Assembly: GCA_038125725.1 (NCBI GenBank)
Contig: JAYPEK010000054.1
Span: 1-25,181, forward strand
DNA: 25,181 bases
Origin: TMED8 sp038125725
Lineage (GTDB): Bacteria; Pseudomonadota; Alphaproteobacteria; Rhodospirillales; Casp-alpha2
Direction of reading: 5' to 3'
The notes beneath the pieces are model-generated. The model saw nothing but the letters and a program-made list of their open reading frames with translations, was not told the DNA's origin and ran no database searches. Made by a program: the position numbers and the translations under genes. Positions within the stretch are counted from its first letter, which is position 1; each line of letters starts with the position of its first letter. Shown piece by piece: positions 1 through 8,594 of this stretch.

Positions 1-101
1 ACGAGGCGCAGGCCACCATCGTCTCGGTCGCCAAGGCCTTGGCCGATTCCGGCGAGATCGTCATCGCCGGAAACGACGAGGAAAGCGAACTCGTCTATTA
101 A
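1..101 (+). CDS. fliG: FliG C-terminus, flagellar motor switch protein (partial)
   Basis: Only the last 33 codons are in the window. The reading frame starts with GAG at position 3 and ends with TAA at 99-101. The tail reads EAQATIVSVAKALADSGEIV followed by an acidic end finishing in ELVY. This matches the C-terminal helices of FliG, where a helix of the type QxxIVxxxxxLxxxGEIVI is followed by a short acidic tail. FliG forms the cytoplasmic rotor ring that couples stator force to flagellar rotation and sets direction. The call is from a short stretch and remembered family pattern. The rest of the gene, and whether it sits in a fli operon, lies outside the window. The next gene is convergent, 3 bp away. 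Confidence 0.62.
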   Translation, partial: EAQATIVSVAKALADSGEIVIAGNDEESELVY

Positions 102-104
102 TCG

Positions 105-1640
105 CTACTGCTGCTGGGTCGTCAGCGTCGAAATCGGCCCTTCGATGCGGAACGGGTGGATCGCCGGGCGGTCGGATGACGCGCTTTGGCGGGCGACGGA
201 ACTGAGCTCGATGTTGATGTAGGCCTCGGCCAGGTCGACGTCGCCGGCGCCGACCAGGTTCATGCCGGCGGTGCGCAGCAAAAGGTCCTCGGTGCGCGCG
301 ATCCCCTGCCCGACGCGGAAACTGCCGAACAGTTGCGAAAACGGCATTGGATCGGTGCGGTCGGAAAGCCGCCGCACGATGCCGGGATCGAGCAAGGTGC
401 CGCTGACGACGTTGAATTCCCCTTCCCCGCCGAGTGCCGCCAGCATTTCGCTCGACGTGCCGCCGACCGAGAACAGGTCGAGCCGCACGCTGGCGGTGCC
501 CTTGATCGGGCTGTCGCCGGCCAGGCCGGCCAGCAAGGCGCCGGCGTCGACGCGGGCCAGGTTGAAGCCGGCCTTCAGCGACGCCATGCCCTCGGCCATG
601 CCCCAGCGGATGCGCGCCCGGCCGCGGCCGCCGTAGATCTGGTCCGACTCGGCGTCGATCGCCCAACGCTCGGCGCCGGTGGTGAAGCTGATCAAGGCGC
701 GGCCGGCGCCGGCGCCGAGCCCGCCGCGGACGAATTTGCGCCAGTCCACCTTGACCCGGCCGACCAGCTTTTCTGGCAGGAAGGCGGCGGCACCGGCCAG
801 TGCGGACTCGCCGCCGAGGCCGCTGATATCCAGTGTGTCGATATGCATGTCGCCATCGACCGCCAGCGTGCCATCGGTCTTCAGGCTCGCGGCGATCTCG
901 CCGCGTCCGGTGCCGCCGGGCCACGCGAGGTCGATGTCGGCCAGCGTCATGCGGTCGCCGCTGACCTCGAGGCGCGCCGACGCCTGGACGCGTCCGCCGG
1001 CGGACGGCGCCGTGCGGCCGCGGCCGAGCCAGCGCTGGAATCTCGGGAAATCGGGGATTTGCACAGTGATCGCGCCCTCGCTGACCACGACCTGGCGCTT
1101 CGCCGCGCCGCCCTGGTAACGGAAACCGCCGACCGCGCCCTGCAGGTCCAGCACCACCGGGATGCGGCCGCCGGCGAGCGCTTTGGAGATGGCGCCGGTC
1201 TCGATTCGCAGCGACATGGGCTCGTCGTTGACGCGCGCGCTGCCGGCCAGCGCGAAGCCCGGGCCGGAGGTCGTATTGAGCGGCTTTGACGATTTGAGCC
1301 CAATGCGTTCCGCCTCCAGCCGCCAATTGCGGGTGCGGTCGACGACCAGGAGCCGGCCGCCGGAAAGCTCTACCTGGGCCAGGTCGAATTCGTTCCACCA
1401 GCCCCAATCGCGGTCGAGATGTACCTTGGGTGCCAGCGCGTCGCCCGGATCGCGCGGCTGCCAGTTGGCTTGGCCGTCGGCGTCCACGTGCAGGCGTACC
1501 ACCGGATGGCCGAGCGCGTCCTCGATCAGCCCCGCCGCCATGTTGTTGACGCTGGTCTGCGGCAGCACCTTCGGCCCGGCGACGACGATCAGCGCCAGGA
1601 CGATGATGACGATGGGAAGTGCGATGAGCAGCCGGCGCAA
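105..1640 (-). CDS. AsmA-family protein
   Basis: This 511-residue protein has one N-terminal membrane anchor at about residues 3-24 (hydrophobic, after MRR) and a long, mostly beta-strand periplasmic body. The C-terminal third is typical of AsmA: GEFNVVSGTL at about 405-415, a DLLLRTAGMNLVGAGDVDL stretch, then a strand of the form YINIELSS. AsmA proteins are inner-membrane-anchored and linked to outer-membrane assembly or phospholipid transport. The region between the anchor and the body is shorter than in long AsmA members. There a proline-rich segment leads straight into repeated strands, so this is a compact family member. The start ATG at 1640 is the natural one, because the hydrophobic anchor follows directly. 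The gene ends 3 bp from the convergent fliG stop. No operon partner is evident. Confidence 0.8.
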   Translation of the reverse strand: MRRLLIALPIVIIVLALIVVAGPKVLPQTSVNNMAAGLIEDALGHPVVRLHVDADGQANWQPRDPGDALAPKVHLDRDWGWWNEFDLAQVELSGGRLLVVDRTRNWRLEAERIGLKSSKPLNTTSGPGFALAGSARVNDEPMSLRIETGAISKALAGGRIPVVLDLQGAVGGFRYQGGAAKRQVVVSEGAITVQIPDFPRFQRWLGRGRTAPSAGGRVQASARLEVSGDRMTLADIDLAWPGGTGRGEIAASLKTDGTLAVDGDMHIDTLDISGLGGESALAGAAAFLPEKLVGRVKVDWRKFVRGGLGAGAGRALISFTTGAERWAIDAESDQIYGGRGRARIRWGMAEGMASLKAGFNLARVDAGALLAGLAGDSPIKGTASVRLDLFSVGGTSSEMLAALGGEGEFNVVSGTLLDPGIVRRLSDRTDPMPFSQLFGSFRVGQGIARTEDLLLRTAGMNLVGAGDVDLAEAYINIELSSVARQSASSDRPAIHPFRIEGPISTLTTQQQ

Positions 1641-1720
1641 GGTGGGTTCCCTTATTCGGGCGCCGGCGGCACGCGCCCAAGAATTTCAGATGATCCGGTC
1701 GGCCGAGGCGGCCGCCGGCC

Positions 1721-2713
1721 TCAGCGCATGATCATGACCGAGTTGTGCGCCAGGCGCATGACATCGGTGGAAACGCCGCCGCCCAGGATCCGGGACATGG
1801 TGCCCTTGCCCGAATCGCCCAGCACGATGACCGAATAGTCCTTGCCGGCATCGACGATCTGTTCCACCGGGTCGCCGACGCGCACGTAGGTCCCCCGGAG
1901 ATCGAAGTTCAACTCGCTTTTCAGCATATCCCGGATTTCGTTAACGATGCGTTCCGCTTCGGGAACGCCCTCGTCGTCCTTGGCGACACAGACCGCCGAC
2001 AGCTTGGGATCGGGAAAACGCTGGGCGATCATGGCTTCCTGCATGACCACGTCCTTGGAGAAATCGGAACCGTCGACACAGATGAGATGCCCCTGCCCGG
2101 CGACCAGGTCGCGCACCAACAGCACCGAACAGGGCGCATGATAGGCGACCTTCTCCGAGACGCTGGGCGTCAGGGTGGCGCGGAGCCGGCTGCGGCCGCG
2201 CCTGCCGGATCCAATGATAATCAGGTTATAAGGGCCGAGTTCGTACTGGTCGAGGATGCCGCTGGCGGCATCGGGCGCCACTTTCAGCTTGAGGACGATG
2301 GTGCGTCCGGACGGATGGCGGTATTCGATCTTGTTGTCGCCGAGCGGGTCGCCATCGACGGTTGTCGTCGTGGTTTCCGCAGTCCACTCCTCTTTCAACT
2401 CGTCCTCGCCGACGAGCACTTCCAGGCCCTTGCGAAGCCGGCGGATGCCGGGCAGTTCGAGGCCCCAACTGAGCATGTTCTCGCGCGCCACGCGCACCTG
2501 CAAGCCACCCGAATGCAGCCCCTGGTCGATCGGGCGCACATAGAGGAGGATGATATCGCAGTCGGCGCGGTGCGCGCCCATGCGGCTGGCATACTTGAGG
2601 CCCAGGTAACTCTCGTCGGAGCCGTCGATGCACACCAGCACGCGGAATCGTTCACGCCGAGCGGCGTATATGTCCTCCAGTTCCTGGCGGTATCTGTCTT
2701 CTTCCCTACTCAA
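1721..2713 (-). CDS. Tandem-domain universal stress protein (UspA family)
   Basis: The protein has two Usp domains. The first begins with the strand FRVLVCIDGSDES and ends with a nucleotide-binding type glycine motif, GSGRRGRSRLRATLTPSVSE, followed by the strand CSVLLVRD. The second begins LICVDGSDFSK and ends with GDSGKGTMSRILGGGVST and the strand NSVMIMR. Domain 1 carries an insertion of about 70 residues, rich in Thr, Glu and Lys, before its last strands. I chose TTG at 2713 as the start because GGAGGA lies 6 nt upstream of it. The ATG at 2749 is also open but has only a distant purine run. The gene follows the SLC13 transporter by about 70 bp on the same strand and is probably co-transcribed. 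A Usp next to a transporter often serves as a cytoplasmic modulator, which here is inference. Confidence 0.85.
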   Translation of the reverse strand: MSREEDRYRQELEDIYAARRERFRVLVCIDGSDESYLGLKYASRMGAHRADCDIILLYVRPIDQGLHSGGLQVRVARENMLSWGLELPGIRRLRKGLEVLVGEDELKEEWTAETTTTTVDGDPLGDNKIEYRHPSGRTIVLKLKVAPDAASGILDQYELGPYNLIIIGSGRRGRSRLRATLTPSVSEKVAYHAPCSVLLVRDLVAGQGHLICVDGSDFSKDVVMQEAMIAQRFPDPKLSAVCVAKDDEGVPEAERIVNEIRDMLKSELNFDLRGTYVRVGDPVEQIVDAGKDYSVIVLGDSGKGTMSRILGGGVSTDVMRLAHNSVMIMR

Positions 2714-2783
2714 GCCTGTTCCTCCGCAGCCCGCGGCCCGCATCGGCATGCCGATGGGCCCAACCCCTCGTTGATTATAACCC

Positions 2784-4310
2784 TTATGTGCCCAGGATAG
2801 GCCAGTAGAAATACGCGCCCAGGATCATGACGATGATCGACATGATGCACATCTTCCAGCCGACTTTCAGGAAATCCGTGGTTTTCAGGTATCCCGAAGC
2901 ATAGACGATGGTGCAGGCCGGGGTGCCGACCACTGTCAGGTAGGCGAAGGCCGACGAAACGGCGGTGATGTAGCCGATGACGATGGGGCTTTCCTGCGCG
3001 GCGGTGGCGAGATTGAGGACGATCGGCCCGAGAACCGCGACGGCGGCGCCGTTGGACATGGTGTTGGTGACGAAGGTGGTGAGGCCGGAGACCGCCGCCC
3101 AGAGCCCGATCCCCTCGCCCGCGCCGAACGGTTTCAGCACGTCGAGAAAATGTTCCGCCACCCAGTGCGCGGCGCCGGTATCCTTCATCTGCACGCCGAG
3201 CGAGATCGCCGCCGCATAGAGCAGCACGACGCCCCAGTTGACGCCGGAGTTGATGTCTTCCCATTTTACCAGGCCGGCGACCAGGAAGCCCACCGCGCCG
3301 AAGATGGCCACGGTGCCCATGCCGATCTCGCCGGATGCGGTGATCCAGCCGGCCAGCACCAGGAAGAAGATCAGGATGGCGATCCAATCGCCGGGCTTGA
3401 GGCCGCCCTGCATATCGACCTCGGCGCGCAGTTTGACGATGGCGCGCGACAGGTTGCGGTATTCCGGCCGGAAGGTGAACAGCAAGATCATGGTGACGAA
3501 CGGCAACTGCACCAAAAACAGCGGATAGGCATAGGCCATCCAATGCACGTAATCGATCAGGAACTTGCGGCTTTCGGGATCGGTCGGGTCGAAGAAGAAT
3601 TCCTTCCAGTAACCGATCATGATGGCGTTTCGCGCGCCGCCCGAAGGCGTGCCGATACCGGCCACCGAACAGCCGTAGGAGATGGAGAACAGCAGCACCG
3701 CCGCCAGATTGCGCACCGCCTTCGGGTCGTCGGAGGTCAGCGTGATCAGCGTAATGCCGACCGGCAGCATCATCGCCGCCACCGTGTGCTCGCCGATGAA
3801 CGACGCCAACAGCCCGGAAACGGCGGAAATGCCGAAGCAGATGTAGGATGTCTTGGTGCCCGTCAGGCGCACGATCAGCCAGGCGATGCGTTTGTCCAGC
3901 TTCTGTTTCACCACCGCCACCGCGAGCATCAGCGAGCCCATGATGAACAACACGGAGTCGGTCATCAGGCTTTTCGCCACATTGGTCGAATCAAGCCCTA
4001 ACAGGATCACCTGCGCGACGACGATCATCAGCGCCACGGTGGGCAGCGGCACCGGTTCGGTGATGAACAGGATGGTGGCGACCACCGACATGGTCAGCAC
4101 GATCATCCCCTCTCGGGAAAGATCGCCGGGCAGCGGTAGTTGCAGCATGCCGAAGCCGACGGCCATGGCGATGAAGAACCAGCGTTTTTCCCAGAAATAA
4201 TAGAAATTGAGCTGTCTTCCGGCGCGAACCACGCGGCGCACGCCCGTTTTCATGGCCCGGGGATCGATGCCCTGGGTGATCGCTTTCGGGGAAAGCCCGT
4301 TCAGCCCCAT
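2784..4310 (-). CDS. SLC13/DASS-family anion transporter
   Basis: This is a 508-residue integral membrane protein with many hydrophobic helices from about residue 44 to the C-terminus. It fits the divalent anion:Na+ symporter (SLC13, DASS) fold: two inverted halves, with ITEPVPLP near 84-90, a GTPSGG loop near 220-225 and TNTMSNGAAVAVLGPI near 415-430. The family imports sulfate or C4-dicarboxylates. The second SNT-type Na+/substrate motif appears as TNT (415-417). The first position carries EHT (174-176) instead of SNT, so the usual Na+ coupling is uncertain. The N-terminal cytoplasmic stretch of about 40 residues is basic. AGAGG lies about 7 nt before the ATG. The usp gene follows downstream. 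The substrate cannot be read from sequence. Sulfate, a dicarboxylate or another oxyanion are all possible. Confidence 0.85.
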   Translation of the reverse strand: MGLNGLSPKAITQGIDPRAMKTGVRRVVRAGRQLNFYYFWEKRWFFIAMAVGFGMLQLPLPGDLSREGMIVLTMSVVATILFITEPVPLPTVALMIVVAQVILLGLDSTNVAKSLMTDSVLFIMGSLMLAVAVVKQKLDKRIAWLIVRLTGTKTSYICFGISAVSGLLASFIGEHTVAAMMLPVGITLITLTSDDPKAVRNLAAVLLFSISYGCSVAGIGTPSGGARNAIMIGYWKEFFFDPTDPESRKFLIDYVHWMAYAYPLFLVQLPFVTMILLFTFRPEYRNLSRAIVKLRAEVDMQGGLKPGDWIAILIFFLVLAGWITASGEIGMGTVAIFGAVGFLVAGLVKWEDINSGVNWGVVLLYAAAISLGVQMKDTGAAHWVAEHFLDVLKPFGAGEGIGLWAAVSGLTTFVTNTMSNGAAVAVLGPIVLNLATAAQESPIVIGYITAVSSAFAYLTVVGTPACTIVYASGYLKTTDFLKVGWKMCIMSIIVMILGAYFYWPILGT

Positions 4311-4357
4311 GAAGAACCTCTTGAAAACAAGGGGAAATGCCTTGAAGGCGGACGCCT

Positions 4358-4386
4358 GTTATACGCTCACTTTACATAAATTGAAA
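4358..4386 (-). promoter_or_regulatory. Candidate sigma70 promoter of the SLC13-usp unit
   Basis: On the minus strand TTTCAA (4386-4381) and TATAAC (4363-4358) are separated by 17 nt. The -10 box matches five of six consensus bases and the -35 box about three. It lies about 48 nt upstream of the transporter ATG in an AT-rich patch of the 181-bp gap between rpe and the transporter gene. I saw no other convincing promoter there. Confidence 0.45.
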
Positions 4387-4491
4387 GTGTGAAAGCGGCT
4401 GCCAAGTCCTTACTTTTTCAGAAAAATCCCCGTTGAACTTGCTCAAGTGGCGCGTTTTTGGACCCATTGGGTGCGAAAGTAAAGGGAAAGC

Positions 4492-5154
4492 TTACGAAAC
4501 CGCCGCCCTGAGCGCGCCGATGGTGGCGGCGTAATCGTCGCCCTTGAAGACGGCGCTGCCGGCGACCATGATGTCGGCGCCGGCCGCGACCACGTCGGCG
4601 ATGGTGTCGGGGCTGACGCCGCCGTCGACCTCGAGCTCGATCGGGCGGTCGCCGATCATCTGGCGGATGCGGCGGATTTTCTCAAGCTGCGCAGGGATGA
4701 AGCTCTGGCCGCCGAAGCCCGGGTTGACGGACATCACCAGGATCAGGTCGAGCTTATCGAGCACATATTCGATCACCGTTTCCGGCGTGTGCGGATTGAG
4801 CGAAACACCCGCTTTCTTGCCCAAGCTGCGGATGAACTGCAGCGAGCGGTCCAGGTGCGGGTCGGCCTCGGCGTGCACGGTGATGATGTCGGCGCCGGCG
4901 TCGGCGTAGTCCTGCAGGTAGGGCTGCGCCGGGTTGATCATCAGGTGCACGTCGAAGGTCTTGTTGGTGTGCGGCCGGATGCATTTGATCACCGGCGGCC
5001 CGAAGGTCAGGTTGGGCACGAAATGCCCGTCCATGACGTCGATGTGGACGTAGTCGCAGCCGGCGGCGTCGATGGCCCTCACCTCTTCGCCCAGCCGCGA
5101 GAAATCGGCGGACAGGATGGAGGGCGCGATCTTGATATCGTTGCCACCGGCCAT
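4492..5154 (-). CDS. rpe: Ribulose-phosphate 3-epimerase
   Basis: This 220-residue TIM-barrel enzyme interconverts ribulose 5-phosphate and xylulose 5-phosphate. In the Calvin cycle it feeds phosphoribulokinase from transketolase products. Family signatures are intact: APSILSADF near the N-terminus, HIDVMDGHFVPNLTFGP at about 37-53 with the catalytic Asp and metal-binding His, VHLMI, HAEA, the phosphate-loop motif MSVNPGFGGQSF at about 140-151 and VDGGV near 177. Its length is normal for the family. It is the last gene of the fbp-prk-tkt-fba-rpe run and starts 19 bp after the fba stop, behind GGGGA. No strong terminator is visible after it, only a short ACCCAATGGGT dyad at 4462-4472. Confidence 0.95.
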   Translation of the reverse strand: MAGGNDIKIAPSILSADFSRLGEEVRAIDAAGCDYVHIDVMDGHFVPNLTFGPPVIKCIRPHTNKTFDVHLMINPAQPYLQDYADAGADIITVHAEADPHLDRSLQFIRSLGKKAGVSLNPHTPETVIEYVLDKLDLILVMSVNPGFGGQSFIPAQLEKIRRIRQMIGDRPIELEVDGGVSPDTIADVVAAGADIMVAGSAVFKGDDYAATIGALRAAVS

Positions 5155-5173
5155 GACGTGTTCCCCGTTTGCC

Positions 5174-6238
5174 TTAGTGGACCGTCGGATCGAGCGAGCC
5201 GTCGGCGTAGCGCGCCGCCATGTCGGCCAGCGGGATCGGCTTGATCTTCGACGCGTTGCCGGCGCAGCCGAAGCGTTCGAAACGGTCGATGCAGACCTCC
5301 TCCATGGCGGCGATGGCCGGCTTCAGGTAGGAGCGCGGATCGAACTCGGCCTTGTTTTCGCTGAGCACCTTGCGGATGGCGCCGGTGATGGCCATGCGGT
5401 TGTCGGTGTCGATGTTGACCTTGCGCACGCCGTTCTTGATGCCGATTTCGATCTCTTCCACCGGCACGCCGTAGGTCTGCGGCATTTCGCCGCCGAACTG
5501 GTTGATGATGTCCTGCAGGTCCTGCGGCACCGACGAAGAGCCGTGCATCACCAGGTGCGTATCGGGCAGCTTGGCGTGGATCGCCTTGACCACGTCCATG
5601 GCCAGGATGTCGCCGGTCGGTTTGCGGGTGAACTTGTAGGCGCCGTGCGAGGTGCCGATGGCCACCGCCAGCGCGTCGCACTTGGTTTTCTTGACGAAGT
5701 CGGCTGCCTCGTCGGGGTCGGTGACCAGCATGGAGTGGTCGAGCTTGCCCTCGAAGCCGTGGCCGTCTTCCTTGTCGCCCTCGCCGGTCTCGAGCGAGCC
5801 CAGGCAGCCCAGTTCGCCTTCCACCGAGACGCCGACCAGGTGCGCCATGTGGGTGACGTCGCGGGTGACTTCGACGTTGTATTCGTAGGAAGCGGGCGTC
5901 TTGGCGTCTTCTTCCAAGGAACCGTCCATCATCACCGACGAGAAGCCATTGGCGATGGCCGACATGCAGGTGGCGGCGTTGTTGCCGTGGTCCTGGTGCA
6001 TGCAGACCGGGATGTCGGGGTACATTTCCGTGGCGGCGATAATCAGATGCCGCAGCACGGTGTCGTTGGCGTACTTACGCGCGCCGCGCGACGCCTGCAT
6101 GATCACCGGGCTGTCGGTCTTCTTCGCCGCCGCCATGATCGCCAGCATCTGTTCCATGTTGTTGATGTTGAACGCCGGCATGCCGTAGTCGTTTTCCGCG
6201 GCATGGTCGAGAAGCTGCCGAAGCGAAACCAAGGCCAT
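5174..6238 (-). CDS. fba: Class II fructose-bisphosphate aldolase (Calvin-cycle type)
   Basis: This 354-residue zinc-dependent aldolase condenses dihydroxyacetone phosphate with glyceraldehyde 3-phosphate or erythrose 4-phosphate. It matches the long Calvin-cycle subtype often called CbbA. Visible motifs are PAFNINNMEQ near 22-31, QASRGARKY, the HQDHGNN metal/catalytic site at about 81-87, MMDGS, GVSVEGELGCLG, GTSHGAYKF, HGSSSVP and VNIDTDNR. All expected ligands are present and the length is normal. AGGAGG lies 7 nt before ATG 6238, the clearest ribosome site in the operon. The gene starts 45 bp after the tkt stop, so co-transcription is likely. Confidence 0.95.
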   Translation of the reverse strand: MALVSLRQLLDHAAENDYGMPAFNINNMEQMLAIMAAAKKTDSPVIMQASRGARKYANDTVLRHLIIAATEMYPDIPVCMHQDHGNNAATCMSAIANGFSSVMMDGSLEEDAKTPASYEYNVEVTRDVTHMAHLVGVSVEGELGCLGSLETGEGDKEDGHGFEGKLDHSMLVTDPDEAADFVKKTKCDALAVAIGTSHGAYKFTRKPTGDILAMDVVKAIHAKLPDTHLVMHGSSSVPQDLQDIINQFGGEMPQTYGVPVEEIEIGIKNGVRKVNIDTDNRMAITGAIRKVLSENKAEFDPRSYLKPAIAAMEEVCIDRFERFGCAGNASKIKPIPLADMAARYADGSLDPTVH

Positions 6239-6283
6239 TTTGTGTCCTCCTGGGGGTCAGAGTTTTCCTAGTTAGCCAATATC

Positions 6284-8257
6284 TTACAGCCGTTCCTTCA
6301 CGGCTTGCACGACGTTTTCGGCGGTGATGCCGAAGTGTTTGTAGAGCTCGCCGGCCGGCGCCGAGGCGCCGAAGCCGGCCATGCCGACGAAGCCGCCGTG
6401 CGGGCGCACGTACTTGTCCCAGCCCATGCGCACGCCGGCCTCGACCGCGACGCACACGGTGCAATCGCCGAGCACGCTCCTGCGGTAGTCATCGTCCTGT
6501 TCGTCGAACAGCTCCCAGCAGGGCACGGAAACCACCGCCGTGGCGATGCCTTCAGCCTCCAGGGTGTCGCGCGCCGCCTGCGCCAACTGTACTTCCGAGC
6601 CCGTCGCCATCAGCGTTACCTGGCGATCGCCCGCCTCGGCCTCGGCCAGCACGTAGGCGCCCTTGGCCGACAGGTTGTCGTCGGTGTGCTCGGCGCGTTG
6701 CAGCGGCACGCCCTGGCGGGTCAGCACCATGCCGGAGGGACCCGTGGTGTTTTCCAGCGCCAGCGCCCAGCATTCGGCGGTTTCCACCGCGTCGCAGGGG
6801 CGGAAAACCTTGAAGTTCGGCTGCGCGCGCAGCATCGCCAGCGTCTCCACCGGCTGGTGCGTCGGGCCGTCTTCGCCAAGGCCGATGGAATCGTGGGTCA
6901 GCACGTAGACCACCCGCTGGCCCATCAGCGACGACAGGCGCATGGCGCCCTTCATGTAGTCGGCGAACACCAGGAAGGTGCCGCCATAGGGAATGAAGCC
7001 GCCATGCAGCGCGATGCCGTTCATGACCGCGCCCATGGCGTGTTCGCGCACGCCGTAGTGCATGTAACGCCCGGAAAAATCGCTCGGCGTGATCGGCTGG
7101 GTGCTCGGCGTCTTGGTGTTGACCGAGCCCGTCAGGTCGGCGGAACCGCCGATCATTTCCGGCATTGCCTCGGTCAGCACGGTGAGCGCCTCGCCCGATG
7201 CCTTGCGCGTCGCCCATCCCACCTGCTCTTCCGAGCAGCGCTTCTTGTGGGCGTTGACGGCATCCTGCCAGCCGGCCGGGAGCTGACCGGTGAGGGTGCG
7301 TTCGAACTCGGCTTTGTTGGCATCGCCCGCAAGCCGCGCTTCCCAGGCGCCGCGCTCGGCGGCGCCCTGGGCGCCGGCGTCGCGCCACGCGGACAGCACG
7401 TCGTCCGGCACCACGAAGGCCGGATGCGGCCAGCCCATGTTCTCGCGCGCCAGCTTGATTTCGTCGTCGCCCAAGGGCGCGCCGTGGGTCGACGAGCTAC
7501 CCTCCTTGTTCGGCGCGCCGCGGCCGATGATGGTCTTGCAGGCGATCAGCGACGGCGTGTCGGTGGCCTTGGCGGCCTTGAGGGCGGCGTCGACGGCGTC
7601 CGGGTCATGGCCGTCGACGGCGGTGACGTCCCAGCCGGACGCCTTGAAGCGCATCAACTGGTCGTCGCCGACGGTCATGTCGGTGGCGCCGTCGATGCAG
7701 ATGGAGTTGTCGTCGAACAGCACGATCAGCTTGCCGAGCTGCATGTGGCCGGCCAGCGACACCGCCTCGTGGCTGATGCCTTCCATCAGGCAGCCGTCAC
7801 CGGCGATGACGTAGGTGTAGTGATCTACCAGGCCGTCGCCGAAACGCTGGTTCGCCAGGCGCTCGGCCAGCGCCATGCCGACGGCGGTGGTGATGCCCTG
7901 GCCCAAGGGGCCGGTGGTGGTCTCGATGCCGGGCGCGTGGCCGTATTCCGGGTGGCCGGCGGTCTTGGCGCCGAGTTGACGGAAATTCTTCACCTCGTCG
8001 AGGGTCATGCCCTCGTAGCCGGTCAGGTAGAGCAGCGAATAGAGCAGCATCGAGCCGTGGCCGGCGCTGAGCACGAAGCGGTCGCGGTCGGCCCAGGCGG
8101 GATCGGCGGCGTCGTACTTGAGGAACTTGGTGAACAGCACGGTCGCCACGTCGGCCATGCCCATGGGCATCCCCGGATGGCCGGAATTCGCCTTTTGCAC
8201 GGCATCCGCCGAGAGAAAACGGATGGCGTTGGCCATGTCCTTGTGGGATGCGCCCAT
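6284..8257 (-). CDS. tkt: Transketolase
   Basis: This 657-residue thiamine-diphosphate enzyme moves two-carbon units from ketose to aldose phosphates in the regeneration phase of the Calvin cycle. The N-terminal domain shows NSGHPGMPMG, SAGHGSMLLY, TTGPLGQG and the ThDP/Mg motif GDGCLMEGISHEA followed by the metal-binding Asn in DDNSI. The middle domain has GVREHAMGAV, YGGTFLVF and the SIGLGEDGPTHQP motif. The C-terminal domain is complete. The start at 8257 is supported by GGAGG 8 nt upstream and by the family N-terminus (MGASHKDMANAIR). The frame stays open upstream to 8473 but is not protein-like there. About 340 bp separate this gene from prk, and that gap holds a strong hairpin. Confidence 0.96.
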   Translation of the reverse strand: MGASHKDMANAIRFLSADAVQKANSGHPGMPMGMADVATVLFTKFLKYDAADPAWADRDRFVLSAGHGSMLLYSLLYLTGYEGMTLDEVKNFRQLGAKTAGHPEYGHAPGIETTTGPLGQGITTAVGMALAERLANQRFGDGLVDHYTYVIAGDGCLMEGISHEAVSLAGHMQLGKLIVLFDDNSICIDGATDMTVGDDQLMRFKASGWDVTAVDGHDPDAVDAALKAAKATDTPSLIACKTIIGRGAPNKEGSSSTHGAPLGDDEIKLARENMGWPHPAFVVPDDVLSAWRDAGAQGAAERGAWEARLAGDANKAEFERTLTGQLPAGWQDAVNAHKKRCSEEQVGWATRKASGEALTVLTEAMPEMIGGSADLTGSVNTKTPSTQPITPSDFSGRYMHYGVREHAMGAVMNGIALHGGFIPYGGTFLVFADYMKGAMRLSSLMGQRVVYVLTHDSIGLGEDGPTHQPVETLAMLRAQPNFKVFRPCDAVETAECWALALENTTGPSGMVLTRQGVPLQRAEHTDDNLSAKGAYVLAEAEAGDRQVTLMATGSEVQLAQAARDTLEAEGIATAVVSVPCWELFDEQDDDYRRSVLGDCTVCVAVEAGVRMGWDKYVRPHGGFVGMAGFGASAPAGELYKHFGITAENVVQAVKERL

Positions 8258-8382
8258 CGATGCTGCCTCCAAGTTCGTTGCGCTGAAAGTTGCGGGGGTT
8301 TTCGCTCGCCCGGCCGGGAATGTCCAGGCCCCCGACGCCGAGAGTTTTAGCCTCTGGCGGCGGGGATTTGGAGTCCGATTTG

Positions 8383-8589
8383 TTAATTTCCTTTCGTCGC
8401 CTCGATTGGGCGTCCGCCCCCGCCGGAAGCCGGCTTGACGGCGCCGTGGGGTGCCGAAGCACCACACGGACAACCGTCAAGCCGAGCCAGCAGGGAGCTC
8501 GATGCCTCGGCGTAGGCCGACATCGTGTCGGCATAGCGCTTGGAGGCGGAAATCGGTCGCGGATTCGCGGGGGCTGTCTTGCTGGCCAT
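8383..8589 (-). CDS. Possible small ORF between prk and tkt (doubtful)
   Basis: A 68-codon frame opens with ATG 8589, five bases after the prk TGA, with GGAG 8 nt upstream, so translational coupling would be possible. The peptide starts MASKTAPANPRPISASKRYA, has a short Ala/Ser-rich stretch, a CPC motif and a Gly-rich tail. I do not recognise it. Codons 36-54 or so are also the two arms of a near-perfect hairpin (8431-8484), which may dictate the sequence instead of a protein. It is listed because it is the only frame with a start signal in this 330-bp gap. The rest of the gap (8258-8382) holds nothing I can name. Confidence 0.22.
   Translation of the reverse strand: MASKTAPANPRPISASKRYADTMSAYAEASSSLLARLDGCPCGASAPHGAVKPASGGGGRPIEATKGN
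8431..8484 (-). promoter_or_regulatory. Two-tier intercistronic hairpin with UUCG loop (prk-tkt gap)
   Basis: The outer arms CGGCTTGACGG (8431-8441) and CCGTCAAGCCG (8474-8484) are perfect 11-bp complements. Inside them, 8444-8454 and 8459-8469 form a second 11-bp stem with one mismatch, closed by a four-base loop (8455-8458). Read on the operon strand the loop is TTCG, the very stable UUCG tetraloop. A small internal loop of 2 and 4 nt separates the stems. No U-run follows, so it does not look like an intrinsic terminator. A role as mRNA stabiliser or processing site between prk and tkt is inference. Confidence 0.6.
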
Positions 8590-8594
8590 GCCCC

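Noticed and set aside
4437..4472. Terminator after rpe
   Set aside because: Only short dyads are present (ACTTG/CAAGT and ACCC/GGGT) with no proper U-run after them on the minus strand. The support is too weak to call.
6305..8350. A 681-codon open frame on the plus strand opposite tkt
   Set aside because: It is antisense to a clear transketolase. The translation is rich in His, Arg and Gly and has no family motifs, as expected for the opposite strand of GC-rich coding DNA. The same holds for long frames opposite asmA (186-1289), fba (5072-6271), cbbO (17416-19080) and cbbL (21614-22867).
8258..8473. N-terminal extension of transketolase
   Set aside because: The frame is open but the sequence is Arg/Pro-rich and unlike the family. 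GGAGG and the family N-terminus mark ATG 8257 as the start.
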